Of a stretch of 64,000 nucleotides of DNA, positions 53,039 through 61,581 are shown piece by piece. Within the stretch, counting starts at the first letter, position 1; every line of letters starts with the position of its first letter. Position numbers and translations under genes: made by a program. Where the stretch lies: contig NZ_ASVU01000001.1 of assembly GCF_000407365.1 (NCBI RefSeq), forward strand, positions 839,501 through 903,500, written 5' to 3'. This stretch comes from Enterococcus asini ATCC 700915 (GTDB lineage: Bacteria > Bacillota > Bacilli > Lactobacillales > Enterococcaceae). The notes below the pieces were generated by a model that made no database searches, was not told the origin of the DNA, and worked only from the letters and a program-made list of their open reading frames with translations.

Positions 53039-53047
53039 ATAAAGAGA

Positions 53048-53096
53048 AAAGTAGTCACAAATGGGGTTGCAAGATCCCGCTTGTGGCTACTTTTTT
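53048..53096 (+). terminator. Terminator after the SPFH unit
   Basis: AAGTAGTCACAA...TTGTGGCTACTT then a T-run, with an inner TGGG/CCCG pairing. Confidence 0.85.
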
Positions 53097-53180
53097 GTGC
53101 TTTGTACCTAGAAGGTAACGAAAGCGGGCGAGGAAACCCTAGTAACCACGGGATTCCCATTTAAATCATTGGATGGCAAG

Positions 53181-53197
53181 ATACCATCGGGGGGTAT
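53181..53197. promoter_or_regulatory. CstR operator candidate 1
   Basis: ATACC-N7-GGTAT with a central G-run, like CsoR/CstR operators. Confidence 0.6.
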
Positions 53198-53245
53198 AAA
53201 ACATTCTGAAACTGTTCCGCAGGTAATTTTCTCGGAGCAGTTCCA

Positions 53246-53274
53246 TTGACTTTCTTTAGAGAATGGTTTTTAAT
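53246..53274 (+). promoter_or_regulatory. Promoter of the cst operon
   Basis: TTGACT (53246-53251), 17 nt, TTTAAT (53269-53274). It lies between the two operator candidates. Confidence 0.6.
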
Positions 53275-53290
53275 ATACCCATGCAGGTAT
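53275..53290. promoter_or_regulatory. CstR operator candidate 2
   Basis: ATACC-N6-GGTAT within a TATACC...GGTATA dyad. It directly abuts the -10 element. Confidence 0.65.
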
Positions 53291-53308
53291 AAGAAATGGA
53301 GTGACGAA

Positions 53309-53623
53309 ATGTTTGGCTTATTTAATCGCATTCCCAGTATTTCAACAAGTGAACTGGCTGGGAAATTAGGTAAAAACCTGATTTTATTAGATGTACGAAC
53401 TCCCGGTGAATACCGAGGGGGGCATATTGCATCGGCAAAGAACGTGCCTTTAAACAAAATTGCCGATTATCGGCAAAAAGAAGCGCAACCCGTCTATGTG
53501 ATTTGCCAATCAGGTATGCGCAGCAAGCAGGCAGCGCGAATTTTAAAACAAAAAGGTTATCAAGTAATCAATGTCACCGGCGGCATGAATCGCTGGACTG
53601 GACCAACTAGGGGAGGAAAATGA
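53309..53623 (+). CDS. Rhodanese-like sulfurtransferase
   Basis: 104 residues from ATG 53309 after GGAGTGACG. A single rhodanese domain with LDVRTPGEYRGGHI and the active-site loop ICQSGMRSKQA (Cys nucleophile). It moves persulfide sulfur between small thiols and proteins. It is first in a four-gene unit with a CoA-disulfide reductase fusion, a second rhodanese and CstR, overlapping the next gene by 4 nt. Confidence 0.9.
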   Translation: MFGLFNRIPSISTSELAGKLGKNLILLDVRTPGEYRGGHIASAKNVPLNKIADYRQKEAQPVYVICQSGMRSKQAARILKQKGYQVINVTGGMNRWTGPTRGGK

Positions 53624-55284
53624 AGATGACGAAAATTGTAATTGTCGGTGGAGTAGCCGGGGGCATGTCGGCGGCCACACGTTTACGCCGGTTAATGGAG
53701 GACGCGGAGATCGTAGTTTTGGAAAAGGGGCCCTATGTTTCTTTTGCCAACTGTGGTTTGCCTTACTATGTATCAGGGGAAATCAGTGAACGAGAAGATT
53801 TAATCGTTCAAAGCCCTCAAGCATTGCAAGCGCGCTTTTCTTTGGATGTTCGGCCGGAACATGAAGTGGTGGGAATTCAACCTTCAGCGAAGACGGTTAC
53901 GGTGAAGAACGGAGACCGAAGCTTTACAGAATGCTACGATTATTTGATTCTCTCTCCAGGGGCGAAACCTTTTATTCCACCGATTGACGGTTTAAAGGAT
54001 GCGACAAATGTCTTTTCCTTGCGCAATGTACCGGATGTGGATCGCATCATGGACTATGTAACAACGAAGAAGCCACAAACAGCTACGGTCATTGGCGCTG
54101 GCTTTATCGGCTTGGAAATGGCGGAGAACCTCCGGAAACGTGGACTAGACGTAACCATCGTGGAAAAAGCACCTCATGTCTTGCCACCATTGGATGAAGA
54201 AATGGCGGCTTATGTCACCGCCGAGCTGGAAAAAAATCAAGTACGGGTAATCACTTCTCAATCCGCTACGGCTTTTGCCAATCAAGGACAAGAAATTGTG
54301 CTAGAAGATGGCAGTACGTTGGAATCTGATTTGACGATTCTTTCCGTGGGGGTTCAGCCGGAAAACACGCTAGCGAAAGAAGCTGGCATTGAATTAGGCC
54401 TTCGTGGCGGCATTCTCGTGGATGAAAATTATCAAACCAATCAAGAAGGGATCTATGCCGTGGGAGATGCCATTGTGGTGAAACAACAAATAACCGGCGC
54501 AGATGCGTTGATTTCGCTGGCTTCTCCAGCCAATCGCCAAGGGCGCCAAGTGGCGGATGTCATCGCTGGCTTGCCACGGAAAAACAAAGGCAGCATCGGC
54601 ACGGCTATCGTGCGGGTCTTTGATTTGACTGCGGCTTCCACGGGCTTGAGTGAACGAGCTGCAAAAGCGGCAGGTTACGAGGTTCAGGTGGTTCATGTAT
54701 CCGGCAAGAGCCATGCCGGCTACTATCCGGGAGCAAAAGATTTGGTATTGAAACTAGTCTTTGACAAGGAAACCGGGAAGATTTTCGGTGCCCAAGGGAT
54801 TGGGGCAGAAGGCGTGGACAAACGCTTGGATATCTTGGCTACCGCAATCAAAGGGGAATTGACGATTTTTGACTTACCAGAGTTGGAATTCACCTATGCA
54901 CCACCATTTGGCTCTGCAAAAGATCCAGTGAACATGTTGGGCTATGCGGCCATGAACTTGGCAGAAGGCCTCAGCGACAGCGTACAATGGTATGAATTAA
55001 ACGACGAATTGGCTGCTGGGAAAATCTTACTAGATGTCCGTAATCCTGGCGAATTGGCGAAAAACGGTCAATTCCCAAATGCCGTGAACATTCCTTTAGA
55101 TGATCTACGTTGTCGTCTAGTGGAATTGGATCCGCAAAAGGAATACATCATCACTTGTCACAGTGGCTTGCGGAGCTATCTGGGAGAACGGATTTTGAAA
55201 CAAGCGGGCTTTAATGTTCGCAATCTGGACGGGGCATTTGCTTTGTACAGCACAGTTAAAAAGGAGGAAATTAAACATGTATAA
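53620..55284 (+). CDS. CoA-disulfide reductase with C-terminal rhodanese domain (CoADR-RHD)
   Basis: 554 residues. A FAD/NAD-dependent disulfide reductase (IVIVGGVAGGMSAATRLRR) with the single redox cysteine in SFANCGLPYYVSG at C45, or C43 if the ATG at 53626 is used, the position known for CoA-disulfide reductase. NAD-binding motif VIGAGFIGLEMAENL and FAD motif IYAVGDAIVV follow. From about residue 460 a rhodanese domain (LDVRNPGELAKNG; ITCHSGLRSYL) is fused. It reduces CoA persulfide or polysulfide, releasing sulfide. Confidence 0.92.
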   Translation: MKMTKIVIVGGVAGGMSAATRLRRLMEDAEIVVLEKGPYVSFANCGLPYYVSGEISEREDLIVQSPQALQARFSLDVRPEHEVVGIQPSAKTVTVKNGDRSFTECYDYLILSPGAKPFIPPIDGLKDATNVFSLRNVPDVDRIMDYVTTKKPQTATVIGAGFIGLEMAENLRKRGLDVTIVEKAPHVLPPLDEEMAAYVTAELEKNQVRVITSQSATAFANQGQEIVLEDGSTLESDLTILSVGVQPENTLAKEAGIELGLRGGILVDENYQTNQEGIYAVGDAIVVKQQITGADALISLASPANRQGRQVADVIAGLPRKNKGSIGTAIVRVFDLTAASTGLSERAAKAAGYEVQVVHVSGKSHAGYYPGAKDLVLKLVFDKETGKIFGAQGIGAEGVDKRLDILATAIKGELTIFDLPELEFTYAPPFGSAKDPVNMLGYAAMNLAEGLSDSVQWYELNDELAAGKILLDVRNPGELAKNGQFPNAVNIPLDDLRCRLVELDPQKEYIITCHSGLRSYLGERILKQAGFNVRNLDGAFALYSTVKKEEIKHV

Positions 55285-55573
55285 CACGATTTCAAATGAC
55301 GAATTTTACCAAAAGGAAAAGAAAGAAAAACTAGCGATTCTCGACGTGCGGGAAGTGGACGAATTTGCCAATGGGCATATCCCAGAAGCGACGAACTTGC
55401 CTTTGAGTGAATTAGGTGCCCGCTTTGAAGAATTGGACAAAGGCCAAAACTACTATGTGATCTGTCATTCTGGCGCCCGCTCTGCCAATGCTAGCAATTT
55501 CTTGAGCCAACAAGGCTATCAAGTGACCAATGTGCTAGGCGGCATGTCTGCTTGGAAAGGGGATATCGCCTAA
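55277..55573 (+). CDS. Rhodanese-like sulfurtransferase
   Basis: 98 residues from ATG 55277 after AAGGAGG. Single rhodanese domain: LDVREVDEFANGHIPEATNL and active-site loop ICHSGARSANA. The start overlaps the CoADR-RHD stop by 8 nt, and the stop overlaps the cstR start (TAATG). This is the second free rhodanese of the operon. Confidence 0.9.
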   Translation: MYNTISNDEFYQKEKKEKLAILDVREVDEFANGHIPEATNLPLSELGARFEELDKGQNYYVICHSGARSANASNFLSQQGYQVTNVLGGMSAWKGDIA

Positions 55574-55836
55574 TGGCTACCACCTGCGATAAGAGCATCC
55601 TCAATCGTTTGAAACGAGCGGAAGGTCAGTTGCGGGGCATTCAAAAGATGATTGAAGAAGGAACGGAATGCGGGGATGTCATCACCCAACTGAGTGCCGT
55701 GCGTTCCAGTGTGGACCGGGTCATGGGATTGATTGTGGCAGAAAACTTGAAAAATTGTCTGGAAAATCCTGCGGCTGATACAGAAGTACAACATCAAAAA
55801 ATTGAACAAGCGGTGAATATGATCGTTAAAAAATAG
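55573..55836 (+). CDS. cstR: Persulfide-sensing repressor CstR (CsoR family)
   Basis: 87 residues, four-helix CsoR/FrmR/RcnR fold (LNRLKRAEGQLRGIQKMIEE). The two sensing cysteines are in TECGDV and LKNCLE, about 29 residues apart, the CstR C31/C60 pattern. CsoR would carry C-H-C copper ligands, but the helix-2 copper-type HxxC is absent. CstR releases DNA when the cysteines form a polysulfide link. It ends the operon that it probably represses through the two operators near 53181 and 53275. Confidence 0.87.
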   Translation: MATTCDKSILNRLKRAEGQLRGIQKMIEEGTECGDVITQLSAVRSSVDRVMGLIVAENLKNCLENPAADTEVQHQKIEQAVNMIVKK

Positions 55837-55842
55837 CAAGCA

Positions 55843-55883
55843 AAAAGATGAGTAACGCATTACGAGTGCGTTGCTCATCTTTT
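55843..55883. terminator. Terminator after cstR
   Basis: AAAAGATGAGTAACGCA...TGCGTTGCTCATCTTTT long stem. Serves both converging genes. Confidence 0.9.
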
Positions 55884-55911
55884 GTGTATCTGTTGAATGA
55901 TTAAGGGGAAA

Positions 55912-56391
55912 TCATCCCTTGTGAACGACGGTTTTTGCCATGAAATCAATGGCGGTACTCCGTCCTTCGTGAGGAAAATTCCACAAGCCTTGTTCCAAAG
56001 TCACCTTTAAGATGCAAGTGTTAGGATCTTCGTCGTTGTTGGCGTCTTGGTACCATTCGGCAAAAATTTCCCGGAGCTTAGCCGCAAGTTCGAGATTTTT
56101 CTCGGCTTTCACCCAGCCTAAGTTTTCTCCACGGCCGGTGGCGGTGAAGCTGTCCACTACATAGCAAAGGGCTACATGGGGATTGGCGGTAATCTGTTGA
56201 ATTTTTTTCGTGGTGGCATAGGTTACGGTGTAAAAAGCCCCGTCTTCATAATAGGCATCCACAAAGCGGGCGTCCGGTTGTGGTTGCCCATCTGTACTTG
56301 GTTCCAAGGCAATCGTTGAAATCCCGATTAAGTTGTCTTTGTTCCCAAATTTCTCCTGTAAGTGCCCCATAGCGGTTTTGAATTCTTCCAT
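55912..56391 (-). CDS. Pyridoxamine 5'-phosphate oxidase-like flavin protein
   Basis: 159 residues of the PNPOx-like split-barrel family. Visible features are RFVDAYYEDGAFYTVTYATTKK and ANPHVALCYVVD. Members bind FMN, F420 or haem and usually act as small-molecule reductases or detoxifying enzymes. The GGGGGAT site precedes ATG 56391. Substrate unknown; not a true PdxH, whose substrate-binding residues are not evident. Confidence 0.75.
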   Translation of the reverse strand: MEEFKTAMGHLQEKFGNKDNLIGISTIALEPSTDGQPQPDARFVDAYYEDGAFYTVTYATTKKIQQITANPHVALCYVVDSFTATGRGENLGWVKAEKNLELAAKLREIFAEWYQDANNDEDPNTCILKVTLEQGLWNFPHEGRSTAIDFMAKTVVHKG

Positions 56392-56519
56392 CTTTTATCC
56401 CCCGTTTTGTCTTAATTTCGTTTATATAAGTGTCTCTTTAAATAGTTTAGCGTGAAATGCGAAAATCTGCTAATTTTATCTCGATTTTTGATAAAAGTAA
56501 TTTTTGGCGGACGGGATTT

Positions 56520-56548
56520 TTGCCTCAATTTGCTAGAGCGAGTATAAT
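56520..56548 (+). promoter_or_regulatory. Promoter of the dus gene
   Basis: TTGCCT, 17 nt, TATAAT (56543-56548). Confidence 0.7.
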
Positions 56549-56601
56549 AACTGTATTTTGCAAAACCGTGGGCCAAAGTATCCCACAAGGAGGAAACGAG
56601 A

Positions 56602-57558
56602 ATGAAGGCTAATTTTTGGCAAGAATTGCCGCGCCCTTTTTTTATTTTAGCACCTATGGAAGACGTGACAGATGTGGTTTTTCGCCATGTGGTACAAGAA
56701 GCCGGGGCACCGGACGTCTTTTTCACGGAATTCACCAATTCCGATAGTTTTTGCCATCCAGATGGTTTGGCCAGCGTCCGGGGACGACTGGTCTTTACCG
56801 AGGATGAACAGCCCATGGTGGCCCATATTTGGGGAGACAATCCCGAGCATTTCCGCCAAATGAGTGTGGCCTTAGCCGAGATGGGCTTTGCCGGTATCGA
56901 TCTGAATATGGGTTGTCCCGTGCCCAATGTGGCGGAGCGGGGCAAAGGGAGTGGCTTGATCTTACGTCCGGAAGTCGCGGGGGAATTGATTCAAGCCGCT
57001 AAAGCCGGGGGCCTACCCGTGAGCGTCAAAACCCGCCTTGGCTTTACCGAATTAAGTGAGATGCAAGCCTGGATCAGCCACCTATTAAAACAAGACATCG
57101 CCAATCTGTCGGTTCATCTACGTACCCGCAAAGAAATGAGCAAAGCCGCGGCTCACTGGGAGCTGATTCCGGAACTGGTGAAACTGCGGGATGCCATCGC
57201 TCCTGAGACGCTCTTGACGATTAATGGGGATATTCCGGATCGAAAGACCGGGGAGGAGCTGGCCGAAAAGTATGGTGTTGACGGCATCATGATTGGTCGG
57301 GGAATTTTCAAAAATCCTTATGCGTTTGAAAAGATCCCTCAAGAGCACTCGTCCCAAGAGTTATTGCAGCTATTGCGCTTGCAGTTGGACTTACAAGATC
57401 AGTATCAAGAACAATTGCCGCGTTCCATCGTCGGTCTCCATCGCTTTTTCAAGATTTATGTCAAAGGCTTCCCGGGAGCCAATGACTTGCGCATTCGCCT
57501 GATGGAGACAAAATCCACAGCAGAAGTCCGCCAAATTTTGGACGAATTCGAAAAATAA
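56602..57558 (+). CDS. tRNA-dihydrouridine synthase
   Basis: 318-residue FMN-dependent TIM barrel. [18 protein letters not shown], the active-site [12 protein letters not shown] (with the catalytic Cys) and VKTRLGF are the Dus signatures; [16 protein letters not shown] closes the barrel. It reduces uridines in tRNA D-loops. Which Dus subtype cannot be set by eye. AAGGAGG precedes ATG 56602, and a strong terminator follows. Confidence 0.92.
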   Translation: MKANFWQELPRPFFILAPMEDVTDVVFRHVVQEAGAPDVFFTEFTNSDSFCHPDGLASVRGRLVFTEDEQPMVAHIWGDNPEHFRQMSVALAEMGFAGIDLNMGCPVPNVAERGKGSGLILRPEVAGELIQAAKAGGLPVSVKTRLGFTELSEMQAWISHLLKQDIANLSVHLRTRKEMSKAAAHWELIPELVKLRDAIAPETLLTINGDIPDRKTGEELAEKYGVDGIMIGRGIFKNPYAFEKIPQEHSSQELLQLLRLQLDLQDQYQEQLPRSIVGLHRFFKIYVKGFPGANDLRIRLMETKSTAEVRQILDEFEK

Positions 57559-57564
57559 GCAAAC

Positions 57565-57603
57565 AAAAAACCAAGCGGGGAACGATCTCCGCTTGGTTTT
57601 TTG
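57565..57603. terminator. Bidirectional terminator between dus and the LUD gene
   Basis: AAAAAACCAAGCGG...CCGCTTGGTTTTTT. Confidence 0.92.
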
Positions 57604-57612
57604 TGAGTCAGC

Positions 57613-58254
57613 TTATAGGCCCGTATCTTCCAGAATCAAGAAAATCACGATGCGGTCTTTGGCCATGGAACGGCGAGTAATGGCGATGGTATTGCAGATG
57701 CACTCAGGTTGGAGGCAATCGCCACACGTGCCTTTCTTGATGCAAGGCGTCTGCTGCAAGTTTAAGCGCCAAGCATTTAAAGGCGCCGTCTGCCGTCGCA
57801 CCATGGCTAAGGTAGTTTCCAAATCGCCGTAGACCTTTTTCATGCTGACAAAGGCAAAAACTTTGTCCGGCCCAAAAGTCAGCGCCGCCACACGATTGCC
57901 GACGCTATCGACATTGACCAATTCCCCATCTTCACTGATGCCATTGATACTGGTCAAAAAATAATCCGCCGTCAACGCTTGGCGCATCACTTGGTAGCGT
58001 TCCGCTGGCGTCTTCGTCTGTTCCCGGTCAATCATAGTTTGACCCCGAGCGTACAAATCAGGAATAATGCCCATGGCTTCCACCGTGATAGAACCACCAA
58101 AGCCTACTGTTTTATCCGGCTCAATCCAGGTCAAAGCTTTCTCCTTAGCTTCTGCCAGATTTTGACAAATTACCGGCAAAAAATTGCGCCGAGTGAGTTT
58201 TTTACTTAAAGTGACCGCCGAAGTATTGTAGCGGTCCTTTTGATATTCTTCCAT
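57613..58254 (-). CDS. LUD domain protein (LutC-like)
   Basis: 213 residues from ATG 58254, with AAAAAGGAG upstream; the longer frame from 58287 would place its start before that site. The LUD domain is seen in TVGFGGSITVEAMGII, NGISEDGELVNVDSVGNRVA and FGPDKVFAFVSMKKVYGD. A C-terminal Cys cluster (CGDCLQPECIC) is typical of this stand-alone branch. LutC takes part in L-lactate oxidation, but lutA and lutB are not adjacent, so the role here is open. Confidence 0.82.
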   Translation of the reverse strand: MEEYQKDRYNTSAVTLSKKLTRRNFLPVICQNLAEAKEKALTWIEPDKTVGFGGSITVEAMGIIPDLYARGQTMIDREQTKTPAERYQVMRQALTADYFLTSINGISEDGELVNVDSVGNRVAALTFGPDKVFAFVSMKKVYGDLETTLAMVRRQTAPLNAWRLNLQQTPCIKKGTCGDCLQPECICNTIAITRRSMAKDRIVIFLILEDTGL

Positions 58255-58617
58255 GAGGGTCTCCTTTTTAAGATAATCAATAAGCAAGTAATCGCTAAGG
58301 AAATTTCGAAATTAATTTCTATTTTATTATACTTGATTTTAAATTGGTTGCTGAACAATTAGGGGAAAAATGCGAATCCAACTCAGCGTAAAGTGCTAGG
58401 GGTATGTGAGAATAGGTTCTTTAAAGTTCATAAATTCACATGCGTTCTCTTTTTTTTCCATTTTTACTGGCTGTTTATGATAGTTCGAAAAATGATAGGG
58501 GATACATAATTAATGAAAATCTCGTTATTTATTCAAAAATAAGGGTGACAGAAGATTTACAAGAGGCCTATAATAGATTGTAGAAATTGTTCAATGATAG
58601 GAAAGGTATGGGTGGCT
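58255..58617. other. Divergent intergenic region between the LUD and MerR genes
   Basis: A minus-strand TATAAT at 58331-58326 probably serves the LUD gene. A plus-strand GTGACA (58545-58550), 18 nt, TATAAT (58569-58574) serves the MerR gene. No gene is seen between them. Confidence 0.6.
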
Positions 58618-59442
58618 ATGAGCAAATTGCATACGATTGGCGAAGTTGCTTCAACTTGTGGAGTATCCAGAAAAACCCTGCGTTTTTATGAAGAATTGGG
58701 CTTGTTGGCACCGGACTATGTTTGTCCTAGTAATGGGTATCGGTATTACAGTGAAGACACGATGCATATGATCCCGATATTAAAGTACTACAAACAAATG
58801 GGTTTTCGCCTAAATGAGATGTCTGGTGTAGGAGATACGGCAAACTATTTTTATCATCAACAAAATTTTTTGAGCAAGTTAACGGAGTTGAAAAAAGAAG
58901 AAGAACGCATTCAAAACTGTTATCAATCCGTCTCCGATTGGTTGAATTTATTGAATGAGGGGGTCATGGCCACCGAAAATGATATTTCGGATATCAGTTT
59001 AAAGTACATTGAGCAAGATTACTATTATTTTATGGAACAGCCTTTTGAATACGATTACAAAAAATCAATCATCAATATTACTTGGATTAACTACTTAGAA
59101 CAGCACAATAGTGAAATAACCGGTCCTGTGGTGCTTTATTTTGATGATTACCAGGAAAAAGCCGCAGGGAAGTGCCAGCAAGTAATAGTGACTCAAAAGC
59201 CCTGTAAGAACAATCAGCACACCTTGCCCCTAAAGGATTTTGGTGGGCAGATGTATCTGTGTATGTACCATCGGGGAAACCCTGGAGAAAGTAGTGAGAA
59301 GTATGCCCACATGGAAGCTTGGGCAAAAGAGCATGACTACACGCTAGGTCCAGGCTGTTATGAACGGTTTGTGATTGATTATTGGTCACTGAAAAATCAA
59401 GAAAAATTTGTGACGGAGATCATGATTCCCGTTGCAAAATAG
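58618..59442 (+). CDS. MerR family regulator with GyrI-like ligand domain
   Basis: 274 residues from ATG 58618; an ATG at 58594 is in frame but lacks a ribosome site. The N-terminal MerR winged helix is typical (HTIGEVASTCGVSRKTLRFY, then NGYRYYSEDT), followed by a coiled-coil linker to about residue 115. A C-terminal GyrI-like effector-binding domain (VLYFDDYQEKAAGK; CYERFVIDYW) completes the BmrR-like layout. It precedes the BMC operon, whose promoter has the long spacer and dyad expected of a MerR target, so it may be the local activator. Confidence 0.83.
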   Translation: MSKLHTIGEVASTCGVSRKTLRFYEELGLLAPDYVCPSNGYRYYSEDTMHMIPILKYYKQMGFRLNEMSGVGDTANYFYHQQNFLSKLTELKKEEERIQNCYQSVSDWLNLLNEGVMATENDISDISLKYIEQDYYYFMEQPFEYDYKKSIINITWINYLEQHNSEITGPVVLYFDDYQEKAAGKCQQVIVTQKPCKNNQHTLPLKDFGGQMYLCMYHRGNPGESSEKYAHMEAWAKEHDYTLGPGCYERFVIDYWSLKNQEKFVTEIMIPVAK

Positions 59443-59463
59443 AGCCTGTCCCAAATAAGCACG

Positions 59464-59492
59464 AAACCGGATTTTTTGAATCCGGTTTTTTT
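59464..59492 (+). terminator. Terminator after the MerR gene
   Basis: AAACCGGATT, TTTTG loop, AATCCGGTTTTTTT. Confidence 0.9.
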
Positions 59493-60184
59493 GTGCTTTC
59501 AAATATTATTCTAATTTAATTATCATTTTAAATAACGATTTCTAGTAAAAAACATCCTGTTTGGCGACAAAATTGTGTCGAAACAACAGTTGAAAAAATA
59601 AATTGTGACTCGCTAAAAGTAAGTTTGTTCAGTGTTTTAACTGAATTTTGAACAAGGCAAAATAGCGCTGTAATCAATACTAGCCAATGCTTGTTTGATT
59701 AGACAATGATGATAAAAAAGATGGGTTCAAGCAGGCTTAACTCGTTTCTTTTTTGAATGTTTTTATGGAAGCTACAGAAAAAATAAAATAACTTATAACC
59801 TTGACCTTAGGGAGAGCCTTTGAAGAGTGAGGGCAAGTAGTAGCTGGAAATGCTGATTTAGCAGTCATTAATAAAAATCACCTCATATTGAAAGAGCTTT
59901 CAAATTAATCATTTGCAATGAAAACAATCGTAACAAATGTAAGATAACAGGGAGAAAAATATTTTGAAAAAGAAAATTGTATTTTTATCTGTACCAACTG
60001 CCGTTCCAAATTTCAGTTGTTAAGAAGAATGATTTCAATTCTTATTTAAGATAGCGCTTTCTTTTTCGGGGTAATTCAGATACCAAACAGTTTTAATTCT
60101 CACTTAATGAATCTAATTGAGAACTATCGGGGTGTATTACACGTTAGATTGTGTTCTATTGCACAATATTTTTTTGTTTTCCTA
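59493..60184. other. AT-rich 0.7 kb region upstream of the BMC operon
   Basis: No intact gene. A 7-bp palindrome TTGAAAG-AG-CTTTCAA lies at 59888-59903. A second TTGACC motif occurs at 59801 without a -10 element. A short frame starts at TTG 59965 after CAGGGAGAAA and stops after 19 codons (KKKIVFLSVPTAVP), which looks like the stub of a lost exported protein. The rest holds only weak inverted repeats (for example TTCTCA...TGAGAA near 60095-60125). Confidence 0.4.
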
Positions 60185-60216
60185 TTGACCTCCACCATAA
60201 GGGACAAGCTTATAGT
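60185..60216 (+). promoter_or_regulatory. MerR-type promoter of the BMC operon
   Basis: TTGACC (60185-60190), 20-nt spacer, TATAGT (60211-60216). The dyad TTGACC-N11-GGACAA (60185-60207) lies within the spacer. Overlong spacers with a central dyad are the hallmark of MerR-activated promoters. Confidence 0.6.
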
Positions 60217-60270
60217 AAATGTGCATAAAAAAACGCTACAGTATGGTAGCAAAACAGGAGGAATAATTAT

Positions 60271-60558
60271 ATGAAATTCGATGCGCTAGGTATGGTGGAA
60301 ACAAAAGGTTTGGTAGGATCCATCGAAGCAGCAGATGCCATGGTGAAAGCAGCTAATGTTTCACTGATTGGTAAAGAACTAGTTGGCGGTGGCATTGTAA
60401 CCGTAATGGTACGAGGCGATGTAGGCGCTGTGAAAGCAGCGACGGATGCTGGAGCTGCGGCAGCCCAACGTGTGGGCGAGTTGTTATCGGTTCATGTGAT
60501 TCCACGACCACATAGTGAAGTGGAAAGCATCTTGCCACATACTTCAGTTAAAGAATAA
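60271..60558 (+). CDS. BMC-H shell protein 1
   Basis: 95 residues with one BMC domain: [40 protein letters not shown] and [20 protein letters not shown]. It resembles PduA/EutM-type hexameric shell proteins. The pore-loop region reads LVGGGI, with a run of glycines. AGGAGG precedes ATG 60271. It is the first gene of the operon and likely the main facet component. Confidence 0.95.
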   Translation: MKFDALGMVETKGLVGSIEAADAMVKAANVSLIGKELVGGGIVTVMVRGDVGAVKAATDAGAAAAQRVGELLSVHVIPRPHSEVESILPHTSVKE

Positions 60559-60569
60559 GGGGAAAACCT

Positions 60570-61580
60570 ATGAATAGCGATAAAAGTGTACTTCAAACTC
60601 AAGTATCTGCTGAAACAAAGATGAATGCCGTTGGAAAAAAATTCCGCATCTCGGGAATCGCCAATGGGCTAATCTCCGGCTTAACTTACGGTATCTATTC
60701 GACGTTAGTAATGGTGGCCAGTGGTTTTGATCCTTTGGTTAGTGCAGCCGGCTTTTTAGCGGCACCATTTGTTTGCTCCGGCCTAAATGATCTGTTCGCG
60801 GGTATTTGGCTATTAATCTATAACGCAAAACAAGGGCGTTTGAAAGAATTACTACGTACTTTGAAAACGAAACCTGGTCAAATGCTAGTCATTGGTTTCT
60901 TATTAGGTGGACCGATTGCCAATGGGGCGTACTTGATTGGTTTAGCTATGGCAGGGGCATACGCAATTCCAATCTCTGCTACTTGTAGCCTGTTTGGGGC
61001 CTTATTTGCCTGGATCTTTTTGAAGCAAAGACCGACAAAACGTGTGGTGTTTGGCATGGTGCTGTGTGTGTTCGGTGCGATTATTATCAATTTTGTTAAA
61101 CCAGAAGGCGCACCAAACTTCACCTTAGGCATTATTTGTGCTTTGATTGCAGCGATTGCCTGGGGCTTAGAAGGAGTATTCTCCAGTTTCGGTGGTGCAA
61201 TGATCGATACCGATGTGGCGGTGAACTTGCGAGAGTTGATCTCCGGCTTGGTCGTTTTGATTTTGATTGTTCCATTAGTTGGGGGCATGAACTTATTAGG
61301 TGGGACTTTAGCCGCAGGTACACCAATCTTATGGTTGATTTTATCCGGGTTAAGCGCTGCAGTTTCCTTCGTTTGTTGGTACAAAGCCAATTCAATGGTT
61401 GGTTGTGCCATTGGGATGTCCTTAAACGTTACGTATGCATTCTGGGGTGTTTTATTCTGTGTCTTGTTCCTAGGCCAAACCTTGACCCCAACGATTGTTG
61501 TTGGTTCTGTGGTGATTGTCTTAGGTGCGATTATCGTAACCATGAATCCTTTAGATTTGTTTAGAAAAGGAGATGCATAA
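60570..61580 (+). CDS. DMT-superfamily (EamA-like) transporter
   Basis: 336 residues and ten membrane helices in two EamA-like halves (for example GGPIANGAYLIGLAMAGAYA with the AxxxSxxxP-like LIGLAMAGAYAIPISA segment; and the C-terminal SLNVTYAFWGVLFCVLFLGQ). It lies 11 nt after the first shell gene and 1 nt before the next gene, inside the BMC operon. Its likely job is moving the compartment substrate or an end product across the cell membrane. No substrate can be read off. Confidence 0.87.
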   Translation: MNSDKSVLQTQVSAETKMNAVGKKFRISGIANGLISGLTYGIYSTLVMVASGFDPLVSAAGFLAAPFVCSGLNDLFAGIWLLIYNAKQGRLKELLRTLKTKPGQMLVIGFLLGGPIANGAYLIGLAMAGAYAIPISATCSLFGALFAWIFLKQRPTKRVVFGMVLCVFGAIIINFVKPEGAPNFTLGIICALIAAIAWGLEGVFSSFGGAMIDTDVAVNLRELISGLVVLILIVPLVGGMNLLGGTLAAGTPILWLILSGLSAAVSFVCWYKANSMVGCAIGMSLNVTYAFWGVLFCVLFLGQTLTPTIVVGSVVIVLGAIIVTMNPLDLFRKGDA

Positions 61581-61581
61581 A

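Noticed and set aside
59801-59830. Second MerR-type promoter
   Set aside because: TTGACC is present, but no -10 hexamer is found at 17-20 nt, and no gene follows it.
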